Positions 35,185 to 44,616 of a stretch of DNA of 64,000 nt are shown in pieces. Both the position numbers and the translations under genes were made by a program. The notes under the pieces were generated by a model that had not been told where the DNA came from, searched no databases, and worked only from the letters and a program-made list of their open reading frames with translations. The DNA comes from Limosilactobacillus pulli (GTDB lineage: Bacteria > Bacillota > Bacilli > Lactobacillales > Lactobacillaceae), in NCBI RefSeq assembly GCF_947381555.1, contig NZ_CANCWQ010000002.1, positions 1-64,000 on the forward strand. Reading direction: 5' to 3'. The stretch's first letter is position 1. Every line of letters begins with the position of its first letter.

Positions 35185-35227
35185 AAAGCCCCTTGCCGTG
35201 CAGCAGGCTGACACGGCAAGGGGCTTT
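35185..35227. terminator. Terminator between serS and the MFS gene
   Basis: AAGCCCCTTGCCGTG and CACGGCAAGGGGCTT form a 15-bp stem. It ends serS on the minus strand, though the better T run lies on the plus side. Confidence 0.8.
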
Positions 35228-35318
35228 ATTTTTCCGTGTCTGGCTTGGTTGAAACTTTCTTTGTCTCTAGTTTACCAGACATCAACAGCAGACTCCAAAC
35301 GCGACCGCTGCTTGGATT

Positions 35319-36623
35319 TTACTTGTGCAGATAATTAAATGGCACTGCGTTTTCTGGCGTGATCTTGGTAATACCGTGCATGTAAGGTACCAGCACTTCT
35401 GGAACCGTGATCGTACCATCGGCATTTTGGTAGTTTTCCAAGATGGCAGCTACCGTCCGACCAACCGCCAAACCAGAGCCGTTCAGCGTGTGTACCAGCT
35501 GCAGCTTGCCATTTTCGTCACGGTAGGTAATGTGCATCCGCCGTGCCTGGAAGTCGGTACAGTTCGAGCAGCTGGAGATTTCACGGTACTTGTCTTGGGC
35601 TGGCATCCAGACTTCGATATCGTGCGTTTCAGCCGAAGTAAAGCTCATGTCGCCAGTCGACAGCGTGATAACGTGATATGGCAGACCAAGCTTTTGCAAA
35701 ATGTTTTCGGCATTCTTAGTCATCTTTTCCAGTTCGTCAAATGAGGTTTCCGGCTTAACGTACTTAACCATTTCTACCTTGTTAAACTGGTGCATCCGGA
35801 TCAGACCACGTGTATCACGGCCGGCCGAGCCAGCTTCAGAACGGAACGATGGCGACAGTGCCGTTACGTATACCGGTAGCTTGTCGGTTGGGATCTCCTC
35901 ACCAGAGAAGTAGTTGGTCAAAGGAACTTCCGCCGTTGGAATCAGCGTCATGTCCTCACCGTTAACCTGGTAGACGCCTTCCTTAAACTTAGGGAATTGA
36001 CCAGTACCATACATGGATTGTGCCTTAACGATGTATGGTGGCAGAACTTCCGTGTAGCCTTCTTTCATGTGTTCATCCAACATGAAGTTGTAGACGGCGC
36101 GTTCCAATTGAGCCCCCAGACCAACGTAGTAGACAAAGCGGGCACCCGAAACCTTGGCAGCCCGGTCAAAGTCCAAGATACCGAGCTTTTCGCCCAGATC
36201 CCAGTGGTGCTTAGGCTCAAAGTCAAACTTAGTTGGTTCGCCAACCTTGTATTCTTCGCGGTTGCTGTCTTCATCAGGACCAACTGGCACACCATCACGC
36301 GGTACGTTTGGCAAGTGGGCCAGCTTGTCATTTAAGATCGTGTCGTTTTCTTCAACTTCGACATCTAATTTCTTGATGTCTTCGCCAACCTGACGCATCT
36401 CAGCAATGGCCTCATCAGCTGATTCGTGATTGCGCTTAGCTTCACCGATCTTCTTGGAGGCCGCGTTGCGCTTAGCCTTCAGCGTTTCGGTCTGCTGCAG
36501 CAGTTCACGCCGCTTTTCATCCAGGGCCAGCACTTCATCAATGTCCTTTGGATCAACGTTGCGCGTCGCCAGCTTTTGCTTAAAGAATTCAGGATCTTTG
36601 CGAATCTTCTTGATATCGAGCAT
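35319..36623 (-). CDS. serS: Seryl-tRNA synthetase
   Basis: This 434-residue class II synthetase has an N-terminal coiled-coil arm (about 27-100) and the catalytic domain with FRSEAGSAGRDTRGLIRMHQFNKVE (motif 2) and GSGLAVGRTVAAILENYQ (motif 3). ATG follows TAGGAGGAATTTTAG. A T-box leader precedes it. Confidence 0.97.
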   Translation of the reverse strand: MLDIKKIRKDPEFFKQKLATRNVDPKDIDEVLALDEKRRELLQQTETLKAKRNAASKKIGEAKRNHESADEAIAEMRQVGEDIKKLDVEVEENDTILNDKLAHLPNVPRDGVPVGPDEDSNREEYKVGEPTKFDFEPKHHWDLGEKLGILDFDRAAKVSGARFVYYVGLGAQLERAVYNFMLDEHMKEGYTEVLPPYIVKAQSMYGTGQFPKFKEGVYQVNGEDMTLIPTAEVPLTNYFSGEEIPTDKLPVYVTALSPSFRSEAGSAGRDTRGLIRMHQFNKVEMVKYVKPETSFDELEKMTKNAENILQKLGLPYHVITLSTGDMSFTSAETHDIEVWMPAQDKYREISSCSNCTDFQARRMHITYRDENGKLQLVHTLNGSGLAVGRTVAAILENYQNADGTITVPEVLVPYMHGITKITPENAVPFNYLHK

Positions 36624-36639
36624 CTAAAATTCCTCCTAG

Positions 36640-36864
36640 GTATATAAAAAGAGCCACTTCATCCTTATTTTGGGACGAAATGGCTCTGGTTCCGCGGTAC
36701 CACCCAAGTTTGACAAATATTTGTCACGCTCTGCATGGATAACGGTCATGATTCCGTGCGGCATTACCCGCCCACATTTAACGACACCGGAGTTTCGATC
36801 GCCGACTTGCACCAACCGCCAGCTCTCTTGGGATCTACTTTAAAATGTCTTCGTGTTTTATATC
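36640..36864 (-). promoter_or_regulatory. serS T-box riboswitch
   Basis: The T-box core GGGTGGTACCGCGG (36692-36705, minus) is followed by a terminator with arms AGAGCCATTTCGTCCC/GAAGTGGCTCT and TTTTTAT (36647-36688). A serine codon TCC in GAAACTCCGG is a plausible specifier. Confidence 0.92.
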
Positions 36865-36870
36865 ATCGCT

Positions 36871-36899
36871 ATCTTATTACATCCTGATTTATTTGGCAA
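36871..36899 (-). promoter_or_regulatory. serS promoter
   Basis: TTGCCA (36894-36899), 17 bases, TAAGAT (36871-36876), just downstream of the sbcC stop codon. Confidence 0.55.
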
Positions 36900-36908
36900 C
36901 ATTTTCGA

Positions 36909-39900
36909 CTAATTTACCGCAAAGTCATGCTGATAGCTGACGTGACTCTTGCCCTCTTTTGAGCTGACCTTAAGCTGGTCGGGAATCCGTTCTTCCAACT
37001 CAGCAACGTGACTGATGATCCCAACCATGCGCGAATTACCTTCCAAAGTCTGCAAAGCATTAAGTGCCTTATTCAATGCATCGGGGTCCAATGAGCCAAA
37101 CCCTTCATCGACAAATAAAGCATCAATTTGAATCCCGCCAGCCTGCTGCTGAATGATCTCCCCCAATGAAAGCGCCATTACCAGCGAGGCTACAAACGTC
37201 TCTCCACCAGATAAGGTATGCACGCTGCGCACCTTACCGACATCACCATCTCTGACGCTGACCTCCAAGCCGCTCCATTTGGTATTGGAGCCGCTATTAT
37301 CATCCAAAACAAATTCATAGCGGCCATTGGTCAGATCATACAGCCGCCGATTGGCATTTTCCAAAACCGCTTTAAAGTAGTGGCGCAAAACATAGCGTTC
37401 CAATGACAGATTCGAGTTATTCTTACCGTTCATAGTATTGACCAGATCAGCCAATCGATCCAGCTCAGCCTGCTGATCACCATGCACTTTTTGCAGTTCT
37501 TCAACTTGATGCACCGTTTTTTGCTGTTGGCCAAACTGTTCTTTTAACTGGCCTAGCTCACGCTGTTTTTGGTCGCGCTGCTCAGCTGCTTTATTTAATG
37601 CCTGTTGAGTAGCAGCTATTTGTGGTCTTGGTCGATTATTGATTTCTTTTAGAAGATGCTGGTAGCGATCAAGATTGACCTTAATGGCCTGCTGATAGTT
37701 ATTGACGGTTTGCTGCAGACTTTCCAGTTGATTCAACTGTTTAAAGTCAGTTTCAAACCTTGACCATTCTGCTTTAGAGTCATGGTTTTGCAAAGCCTGC
37801 TGCAGCGTTTCCTGCAACTGTTGCGCGCGCTGTAATTGCTCAGCCAGACTTTCTTGATCCCGCTTGATGGTAGCCTGAACAGCAGCTGCCTGTTTTTGAT
37901 AATCTTGTAATTCAGCTTGAGTCTGCTCGGTTTGCTGCTGATATTTTTGCAGCCGATTTTGCCAGACTTGAACCTGCTGTTGGGCCGCATTCAAATCAGC
38001 AAACTCATTTGGCAGCTGCTTTAATTTGGCCGTCAGCTCACCATTAAGCTCAGCCATTTTTGCCGCCTGCTGCTGACGCGTTTGGTCTAGTTCTTGTTGA
38101 CGTTGGGTCAATTGATCTAATTTTTGCTGTTCAGCTTGCTGTTGCTGCTGGATTGTCTTTAATTCTTGGATCGCCATCTGTGTTTGGGCATAATCTTTTT
38201 CAGCCGTTTGAGCACGCTGCCGCAGTTCTAGAGTCAGCTGATCAAAATCTGCATCTGGCAGCTGACTGGCATCTTTTAGCTGCGTTAGCTCGTCAGTATA
38301 GTCTTGAACTTGATCTTTCAGCTGTTCTTCTAAACCGTACTCTTTTTCCTGCGTCTTGGCCAGTTGAGCCTGTGCATCATCCAGTTCCTGGCGTGCTTGT
38401 TTTAAAGCACTGCCGGCAGCTTGAATCTCATCCAGTGAAACTTGAGCAACCAGATTGCCGGGCTGTGGATGCTCGATTGAGCCGCAGACTGGACAAGGAT
38501 AGCCAGGCTTTAAATGTGTAGCCAGTTCAGCAATCTGTAAGGCCGCGTGTTTTTGATCAGCAGTTTGAAACTCAGTCAGTGCCGCCCGGTAATTTTGAGT
38601 CGCTTGTTTTTGAGCCATCTTAGCCTGCTGCAGACTATTTTGTTGTTTGACGATTACTTGATGATGCTGCTGCAGCGTTTGGAGTCGTTCCAATAATTTT
38701 TGGCTGACATTGCGTGCTTCAAGCTGCCTTTCAATCAAGCGGCTGTCAGTCTGCTGCTGCAGTTTTTGAGCTTGTCTTGTTAATTGGTCTACCTGATTTG
38801 TCTGCTGCTGGGTAGTAGTCTGGGCGGACTGTACCTCATCAGTCAAGTGCTTTAACTGTTGTTGTTCAGTTTGAATCTGCTGCTTGAGGATCGCCGTTTC
38901 CTGGTAGCGCGGCAATTGATTTTCCAAGGCAATTTTTTGTTGATTGATTTGATCGATCAGTGGCTGCTGAGCTTGCAGCGCTTGACTGGACTTTTGTAAA
39001 TTCTGCAGCTGTTGATCAAGACGTTCGGCTTGACTTTTGCGCTGTTTCAAACTATTTTTCAGCCCCAGTACCGTCGACTGGGCCAATTGCCAGGCATCAT
39101 ATTCACTTTGTTGCTGACGAGCCCACTGCAACTCATCAATCAGATACTGCTGACTTTGAATCATTGGCAGCTGCTGATCCAATTCTTGTTTGGCTGCCTG
39201 GCTTTTTGCCAGTTCATTATAAGCCTGCTGCAGATTTTGTTCCACGTGAAACTGCTCATTCAGTTTCTCAGCTTTGGCTTGTGCTGCTTTGGCATCCTGA
39301 GTCTGTTTTTCAAGTGCTTGTTGACGCTGCTGCATCAGTTCTGCAGCTGTTTTCAGCCATTGCGCAGGTTCTTTTTGATCAGCCAGCTCGGTAATGCCCA
39401 TCATCAGCTGTTCCATCTGTTTTTGACTGTCATGGCTGGCCGTCTGCATTGTCGTCAGCTGATCTTTCATTTTTTGCGTCCAATCAGCATACAGTTGCGT
39501 ACCAAACAATTCAGCCAACAGCTCGTTTTTGTTATTGCTGTCTGATTCCAAAAACTCACGAAACTTTCCTTGCGGCAGCAATACAATCTGACGAAACTGC
39601 TCAGCGTTGATGCCTAAAAGATCTTCAATAAAGTGGTTGGCATCAGTAACCTTGGTAATTTCTTTTTTTTGCCCATTTTTTTCATAGAAAAGATTGACCT
39701 TTTGCGTTTTATGGCGATCCTGCTTGGGTTCGCGAACAACCTGATAGTTTTTTTTCTGATGCTCAAACCAAAACGTTACCCGGGTCAATTCTTTAGCGTC
39801 GGCAAAGTCAGAGCGCAGTTTTTCCGCCGTCCGACCATTACGATTGTCATCATCAGTCGTTGAACCAAACAGGCTAAAACACATTGCATCAAAAATCGTT

Positions 39901-40022
39901 GTCTTGCCACTGCCCGTTTTACCACTGATCAAAAAGAGCGGCACTTCATCAAATTCAGTAAAATCAATGGTTTCATCGACATATGAGCCGAAGTTTTCTA
40001 ATTTGAGCTTTAACGGCTTCAT
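36909..40022 (-). CDS. sbcC: DNA repair exonuclease subunit SbcC
   Basis: SbcC is the Rad50-like ATPase of the SbcCD nuclease, which opens DNA hairpins and cuts at palindromes. The 1037-residue protein has Walker A SGKTGSGKTTIFDAM near residue 34, two very long Gln-rich coiled coils (about 180-500 and 530-870), a zinc hook GYPCPVCGS near 505-515, and the signature LSGGETFVASL and Walker B LFVDEGFGSLD at the end. It carries a parS-like site inside the coding frame. SbcD precedes it by 2 bases. Confidence 0.96.
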   Translation of the reverse strand: MKPLKLKLENFGSYVDETIDFTEFDEVPLFLISGKTGSGKTTIFDAMCFSLFGSTTDDDNRNGRTAEKLRSDFADAKELTRVTFWFEHQKKNYQVVREPKQDRHKTQKVNLFYEKNGQKKEITKVTDANHFIEDLLGINAEQFRQIVLLPQGKFREFLESDSNNKNELLAELFGTQLYADWTQKMKDQLTTMQTASHDSQKQMEQLMMGITELADQKEPAQWLKTAAELMQQRQQALEKQTQDAKAAQAKAEKLNEQFHVEQNLQQAYNELAKSQAAKQELDQQLPMIQSQQYLIDELQWARQQQSEYDAWQLAQSTVLGLKNSLKQRKSQAERLDQQLQNLQKSSQALQAQQPLIDQINQQKIALENQLPRYQETAILKQQIQTEQQQLKHLTDEVQSAQTTTQQQTNQVDQLTRQAQKLQQQTDSRLIERQLEARNVSQKLLERLQTLQQHHQVIVKQQNSLQQAKMAQKQATQNYRAALTEFQTADQKHAALQIAELATHLKPGYPCPVCGSIEHPQPGNLVAQVSLDEIQAAGSALKQARQELDDAQAQLAKTQEKEYGLEEQLKDQVQDYTDELTQLKDASQLPDADFDQLTLELRQRAQTAEKDYAQTQMAIQELKTIQQQQQAEQQKLDQLTQRQQELDQTRQQQAAKMAELNGELTAKLKQLPNEFADLNAAQQQVQVWQNRLQKYQQQTEQTQAELQDYQKQAAAVQATIKRDQESLAEQLQRAQQLQETLQQALQNHDSKAEWSRFETDFKQLNQLESLQQTVNNYQQAIKVNLDRYQHLLKEINNRPRPQIAATQQALNKAAEQRDQKQRELGQLKEQFGQQQKTVHQVEELQKVHGDQQAELDRLADLVNTMNGKNNSNLSLERYVLRHYFKAVLENANRRLYDLTNGRYEFVLDDNSGSNTKWSGLEVSVRDGDVGKVRSVHTLSGGETFVASLVMALSLGEIIQQQAGGIQIDALFVDEGFGSLDPDALNKALNALQTLEGNSRMVGIISHVAELEERIPDQLKVSSKEGKSHVSYQHDFAVN
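39238..39253. promoter_or_regulatory. parS-like ParB binding site inside sbcC
   Basis: The plus strand reads TGTTCCACGTGAAACT, matching 15 of 16 positions of TGTTNCACGTGAAACA. Bacterial parS sites often lie within genes near the origin. This is the better of the two sites in the window. Confidence 0.72.
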
Positions 40023-40024
40023 TT

Positions 40025-41140
40025 TTACCCCTCCTCAATTTCGGTTAAAGCATCTTGTGCCCATTGACGCTGCTGATCATCAAGCTTTTGATCAGTATGA
40101 ACCATGCCATAAAACTCGTTTAATAATGACATCGGATCCATTTTGGCCGTCTGCATCGTCTTAAGATCTGCATTGCTTTGCTGATTGGGACGATTAATTT
40201 CAATAATTTTTGGATAGTGAATGCGCAGTCGATTCATCAAATCATCGATCAGCTTTGTATCGGTCAGTTGAATAGCTACATAGTCTTGTGTCTGATCGTA
40301 TTTAACGGCCAGATCACCCGTTGTCAGTTCTTTAAACGATCCCTTTAAAACCACCAGATCATGCAATGGCTGCAAGGGTACCCAAGTTAGTTTGAATGGG
40401 TCAGTATCAACGATCCAGACTCCTTTTTGAATATTGGCCTCAGAAACCGAAAATTTGAGCGGTGAGCCACTATAGCGCATGCGTTCTTCATTTAAGGCCC
40501 GTGGATTATGCAAGTGACCCAGCGCTACATAGTCAAAATCTCTTAACAATGAAGTTGGCACGGCATCCAAGCCTCCAACTTCAACTTGAATTTCAGAATC
40601 AGTATGTGAGCTGCCGGCCGCAAAAAAGTGCGCCACCAAAACGTGTTTTTTGTCTGGTTCAAACAAATGCTTCATTTTTTCAACAATTAAAGCCATCGCC
40701 TGACCAACTGATTTAACATCTTGATCAAAATAGTTGCGGACCTCTTGCAGATTAAAAAACGGCAGCAAGAAAAACTGCGTATCAGCAATCACAACTGGCT
40801 CAAACGCACTGGCCAGCGTCGTATGCAGGTAAAAATCGGTTGTCTCGAACCATTCACTGCCCGTTGCAAGGCGTGCGGCCGAATCATGGTTGCCACTAAT
40901 GGCCAAAAGCGGTAAATGATCATTTAGATTCAGCTGTTTCAACATGCCATTAAGCTGGGCCACCGCTGCCTCGCTGGCCATCCCGCGATCATACAGATCA
41001 CCGGCAATCACGACAGCATCGACTTGATAATCTTTAGCCAGCTGTTCAATCTGATCAAACGCCGCGGCCTGCTCTTCAGCAAGCGAAAAATCATGCAGTT
41101 TCTTACCGATATGCCAATCGGCCGTATGTAAAAATCTCAT
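40025..41140 (-). CDS. sbcD: DNA repair nuclease subunit SbcD
   Basis: This 371-residue Mre11-type metallophosphatase nuclease partners SbcC. Metal motifs are HTADWHIGK at residues 5-13, AGDLYDRG near 52 and SGNHDSAARL near 85, with VAHFF and ALGHLHNPR later. The frame opens at 41164, but ATG 41140 behind GGAAAGGAAGG gives the family start MRFLHTADWHIG. Confidence 0.96.
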   Translation of the reverse strand: MRFLHTADWHIGKKLHDFSLAEEQAAAFDQIEQLAKDYQVDAVVIAGDLYDRGMASEAAVAQLNGMLKQLNLNDHLPLLAISGNHDSAARLATGSEWFETTDFYLHTTLASAFEPVVIADTQFFLLPFFNLQEVRNYFDQDVKSVGQAMALIVEKMKHLFEPDKKHVLVAHFFAAGSSHTDSEIQVEVGGLDAVPTSLLRDFDYVALGHLHNPRALNEERMRYSGSPLKFSVSEANIQKGVWIVDTDPFKLTWVPLQPLHDLVVLKGSFKELTTGDLAVKYDQTQDYVAIQLTDTKLIDDLMNRLRIHYPKIIEINRPNQQSNADLKTMQTAKMDPMSLLNEFYGMVHTDQKLDDQQRQWAQDALTEIEEG

Positions 41141-41444
41141 GAGACCTTCCTTTCCATCGAACAAGCATTCGCATCGTCAACATTATATCATAATGCCAAC
41201 TGAAACTTAACTTGGTTCAAATTCAAAATTTCTTCGTATTTTGTTAATATTTTCTAGCGATTTATTTCTTGGATAATGGTTAATAAATAGCGATATTAAG
41301 ACGTTTTTGGCATAAGTAATAAGGGATTCGTTTGTAAAACCGTTAGTTTTCTTAAGCAAGGCTTAACATTTGAATTTCGCTATTTGGTATATAGTAAGGT
41401 GGTACCTTTCCAAGAAAATATTAGGCAAAGGAGTTGATTAGTGA
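41141..41444. promoter_or_regulatory. Divergent intergenic region between sbcD and dlt
   Basis: This AT-rich region should hold the promoters for sbcDC (minus) and dlt (plus). A TATATAGT-like -10 near 41392-41399 precedes dltX, with a weakly matching -35 (TTAACA, about 19 bases upstream). No further gene or repeat is evident. Confidence 0.4.
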
Positions 41445-41585
41445 ATGTTGGCAGCTCTCAAACGCCACCCTGTTGCTGGATTTCTGCTTAAAACGTTCTT
41501 TTATTTTATCGTCTTAATGCTTTTGATCTATTTATACGGATACTATGGCGCTGGACAGGCACCATTTATCTATAATGAATTCTAG
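41445..41585 (+). CDS. dltX: DltX small membrane protein
   Basis: A 46-residue frame behind AAAGGAGTTGATTAGTG codes one membrane segment (GFLLKTFFYFIVLMLLIYLYGYYG) and a tail ending PFIYNEF. That is the DltX pattern; DltX helps DltB/DltD in D-alanine transfer across the membrane. It lies 11 bases before dltA and is short enough to be missed by automatic gene calling. Confidence 0.92.
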   Translation: MLAALKRHPVAGFLLKTFFYFIVLMLLIYLYGYYGAGQAPFIYNEF

Positions 41586-41596
41586 CGGAGGAAAAA

Positions 41597-43132
41597 ATGA
41601 TTTCTAACATCGTTCGCGAGTTTGACCGCGTGGCAAAAGAAAATGCCGATCGCATCGTCTATGACGAAATGGGTCAGACTCACACATATCAAGATTTATT
41701 GGCTGACTCCAATGCGTTTGCCGCTTGGCTTGACCAAGAAAAAATCGTTCCCGAAAATGGTCCCATCATGTTTTATGGCGACCATCAATTTGAAATGGTG
41801 GCTGGCTTTGTTGGTGGCCTAAAAGCTGGTCATGCTTACATTCCTGTCGAGGTTGGCTCAGCTCTGCCACGGATGCAGTCAATTATTGATGCCGCTAATC
41901 CGCGCTTGGTTGTGGCCATCGACGACTTTCCCGTTGAAAGATTAAATTATGATGGGGCCGTAATCGACAAATATGAGCTGGAACAGATCTTTGCCAAAAA
42001 AACGCCTTATGAGATTACCCATGAGGTCACAGGCGATCAGCCATTCTACGTGCTGTTTACGTCTGGTACGACTGGCTCACCAAAAGGAGTCGAGATCAGC
42101 CACGATAACATCTGCTCATTTGTTAACTGGATGCGTGGCGACAGTTTCAATATCCCGGACCATCAGATCTATTTAGGCCAGGTGCCATTTTCATTTGACG
42201 TCTCACATATGTACTGGCTGACGGGACTGCTTTCGGGCAGTACGGTCCAGACCTTGCCATTGTCAGTCGTCCAAAACCTGGGCCAATTATTTACCACGCT
42301 GCCAAAACTTGACATCACGGTCTTTGTCGGTACGCCTTCTTTTGGTGACATGGCATTGCTTAGTCCACAGTTTAATCATGAACAGATGCCTAACCTTAAA
42401 TATTTTGTGTTCTGTGGCGAAGAATTGACGACCTCAACCGTTAAGCGGCTGTTCAAGCGTTTCCCGGATGCCCATGTTTTCAATACCTATGGGCCAACGG
42501 AAGCTGCCGTAGCCGTTACCAGCATGGAGATCACGCCAGCCATGGCCAACAGTCACGAACGGCTGCCAATCGGCTATGACAAGCCTGGCGTTACCACCAC
42601 AATCTGGCAAGACGATCACCCCGTCAGCGAACCCAATGCGCGTGGTGAAATCATCATCAGTGGTGACAGCGTAGCAAAGGGCTACATGAACAATCCAGAA
42701 AAAACGGTTAAAAACTTCTTTAAGTACAATGGCGTTCAATCATACCGTACCGGTGACGAAGGATTCATCGATCAAGACGGTATTCGCCACATCATTGGCC
42801 GGATGGACTTTCAGATTAAGCTGCACGGTTTTCGCGTTGAGCTGGATGAGGTCCGCAACAGTCTGGAACTAAGCGAATACATCAAACAGGCCGTAGCCGT
42901 ACCTAAGTACAACAAAAAGCACCAGGTCAGCCACCTGATCGGCTACGTGATCGCCCAGCCAAACGACTTTAAGGATGAAAAAGAGCTGACGCAGGCCATT
43001 CGCCAAAGCCTGACCGGCAAGATCATGGACTACATGATGCCAACCCAATTCGTCTACGTTGACAGCTTCCCTAAGTCGGCCAATGGCAAGATTGCGGTTA
43101 AGCAGATGATCGCGGAGGCCAACCAATCATGA
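41597..43132 (+). CDS. dltA: D-alanine--D-alanyl carrier protein ligase
   Basis: This 511-residue ANL-superfamily enzyme activates D-alanine with ATP and loads it on DltC. The P-loop LFTSGTTGSPKGVEISH is near residues 152-168, NTYGPTEAAVAVT near 295, YRTGDEG near 385, and the C-terminal catalytic Lys is in ANGKIAVKQM. The stop overlaps the dltB start (ATGA). Confidence 0.97.
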   Translation: MISNIVREFDRVAKENADRIVYDEMGQTHTYQDLLADSNAFAAWLDQEKIVPENGPIMFYGDHQFEMVAGFVGGLKAGHAYIPVEVGSALPRMQSIIDAANPRLVVAIDDFPVERLNYDGAVIDKYELEQIFAKKTPYEITHEVTGDQPFYVLFTSGTTGSPKGVEISHDNICSFVNWMRGDSFNIPDHQIYLGQVPFSFDVSHMYWLTGLLSGSTVQTLPLSVVQNLGQLFTTLPKLDITVFVGTPSFGDMALLSPQFNHEQMPNLKYFVFCGEELTTSTVKRLFKRFPDAHVFNTYGPTEAAVAVTSMEITPAMANSHERLPIGYDKPGVTTTIWQDDHPVSEPNARGEIIISGDSVAKGYMNNPEKTVKNFFKYNGVQSYRTGDEGFIDQDGIRHIIGRMDFQIKLHGFRVELDEVRNSLELSEYIKQAVAVPKYNKKHQVSHLIGYVIAQPNDFKDEKELTQAIRQSLTGKIMDYMMPTQFVYVDSFPKSANGKIAVKQMIAEANQS

Positions 43133-44346
43133 GCTGGCTTGAAAGTCTTCCCAACTATACCGCTTATGGCACGCCGTCTTACTTCATCTACCTGCTGATT
43201 GCGATTTTGCCAATGGGTATCAGCCTGTATTTTGGCAAGCGTCTGGTCTGGTATGAAGCAATTATCAGTTTTCTTTTTCTGTTCTTTATGTTTGATGGCT
43301 CCAGTGCCCCACAGATGCTTTCTTTGATCGGCTATGTGATCTATCAAACGATTCTGGTCATGTGGTACTTCCACTATCGCCAGCAAAAGAACGCGGCCGG
43401 CGTTTTTTATCTGCTGACCTTTTTATCGCTTTTGCCGATCATCATCGTTAAATTCACGCCAGCCATGGTTGGCCACAATTCGCTGTTGGGCTTTTTGGGC
43501 ATCAGCTATCTGACGTTTCGGGCGGTTGGTACAATTATTGAGACGCGTGATGGTGCCGTTAAAGACATCAATTGGTGGAAGTTCATTCGCTTTTTGCTGT
43601 TTATGCCAACCATCACTTCTGGTCCAATTGATCGCTACCGGCGCTTTTCCAAGGACTATCGCAAGGTCCCAAGTCGTGAAAAATATCTCGAGATGGTCAA
43701 TAAAGCCGTTAAGTATCTATTCATCGGCTTTTTGTACAAATTTGTCTTAGCCTACCTGTTTGGTCAGGTCTGGCTGCCAGCCGTTGAGCATCAGGCCTTA
43801 ATGTATGCACCGCACTTGAGCTGGTGGGTTGTTGCCGTGGCCTACGTCTATGCCGGTGATCTATACTTCGACTTTGCCGGCTACTCGTTGTTTGCCGTGG
43901 CCATCAGTTACTTGATGGGCGTTGAAACGCCAATGAACTTCAACAAGCCGTTCGTTGCCAAAAACATCAAGGAATTCTGGAATCGTTGGCATATGACGCT
44001 GTCGTTTTGGTTCCGTGACTACATCTTCATGCGCTTTGTCTTTTTGGCCAGCAAGAAGCATTGGTTCAAGAACCGCAACGTCTTATCATCGGTTGCCTAC
44101 ATGATCAATATGCTGGTCATGGGCTTTTGGCACGGGGTTACATGGTATTACATTCTTTATGGTTTCCTGCACGGGAGCGCGCTGGTCATTAATGACTGGT
44201 GGCTGCGTTACAAGCGCAAGCACCTGCACATCAAGACCAATGCCTTTACCAAGGGCGTGGCCATGTTTGTTACGTTTAACTTTGTCGTCTTTACATTCTT
44301 GATCTTCTGCGGCTTTTTGAACACGCTGTGGTTTGTCAAACATTAA
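43129..44346 (+). CDS. dltB: D-alanyl transfer protein DltB (MBOAT)
   Basis: This 405-residue membrane-bound O-acyltransferase has about a dozen segments. The active-site His is in MGFWHGVTWYYILYGFLHG, and the preceding motif FWNRWHMTLSFWFRDYIF is also conserved. It passes D-alanine from DltC across the membrane. Translationally coupled to dltA by a 4-base overlap. Confidence 0.97.
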   Translation: MSWLESLPNYTAYGTPSYFIYLLIAILPMGISLYFGKRLVWYEAIISFLFLFFMFDGSSAPQMLSLIGYVIYQTILVMWYFHYRQQKNAAGVFYLLTFLSLLPIIIVKFTPAMVGHNSLLGFLGISYLTFRAVGTIIETRDGAVKDINWWKFIRFLLFMPTITSGPIDRYRRFSKDYRKVPSREKYLEMVNKAVKYLFIGFLYKFVLAYLFGQVWLPAVEHQALMYAPHLSWWVVAVAYVYAGDLYFDFAGYSLFAVAISYLMGVETPMNFNKPFVAKNIKEFWNRWHMTLSFWFRDYIFMRFVFLASKKHWFKNRNVLSSVAYMINMLVMGFWHGVTWYYILYGFLHGSALVINDWWLRYKRKHLHIKTNAFTKGVAMFVTFNFVVFTFLIFCGFLNTLWFVKH

Positions 44347-44376
44347 TCTGAGTACTTATTTTTTGGAGGTTATATC

Positions 44377-44616
44377 ATGCAAGAACAAATTCAACAACTT
44401 TTAGCCGAAGCTACCGGTCGCGACGCCAGCGATTTTGCCGATCCTCAAGAAGACCTGTTTGCCGATGGTCTGTTGGACTCAATGGCAACCGTTCAATTGC
44501 TGCTGGCACTGCAAGATGAGTTCGACATTCAAGTTCCCGTTTCGGAATTTGACCGCAGTCAATGGAATACTGTCGAAAAAATCATTGATCGGGTAAAGGA
44601 ACTGGAAAATGAATAA
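44377..44616 (+). CDS. dltC: D-alanyl carrier protein
   Basis: This 79-residue acyl-carrier-type protein carries phosphopantetheine on the Ser of FADGLLDSMATVQLL (about residue 36). It shuttles D-alanine from DltA to DltB. It overlaps dltD by 8 bases. Confidence 0.97.
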   Translation: MQEQIQQLLAEATGRDASDFADPQEDLFADGLLDSMATVQLLLALQDEFDIQVPVSEFDRSQWNTVEKIIDRVKELENE

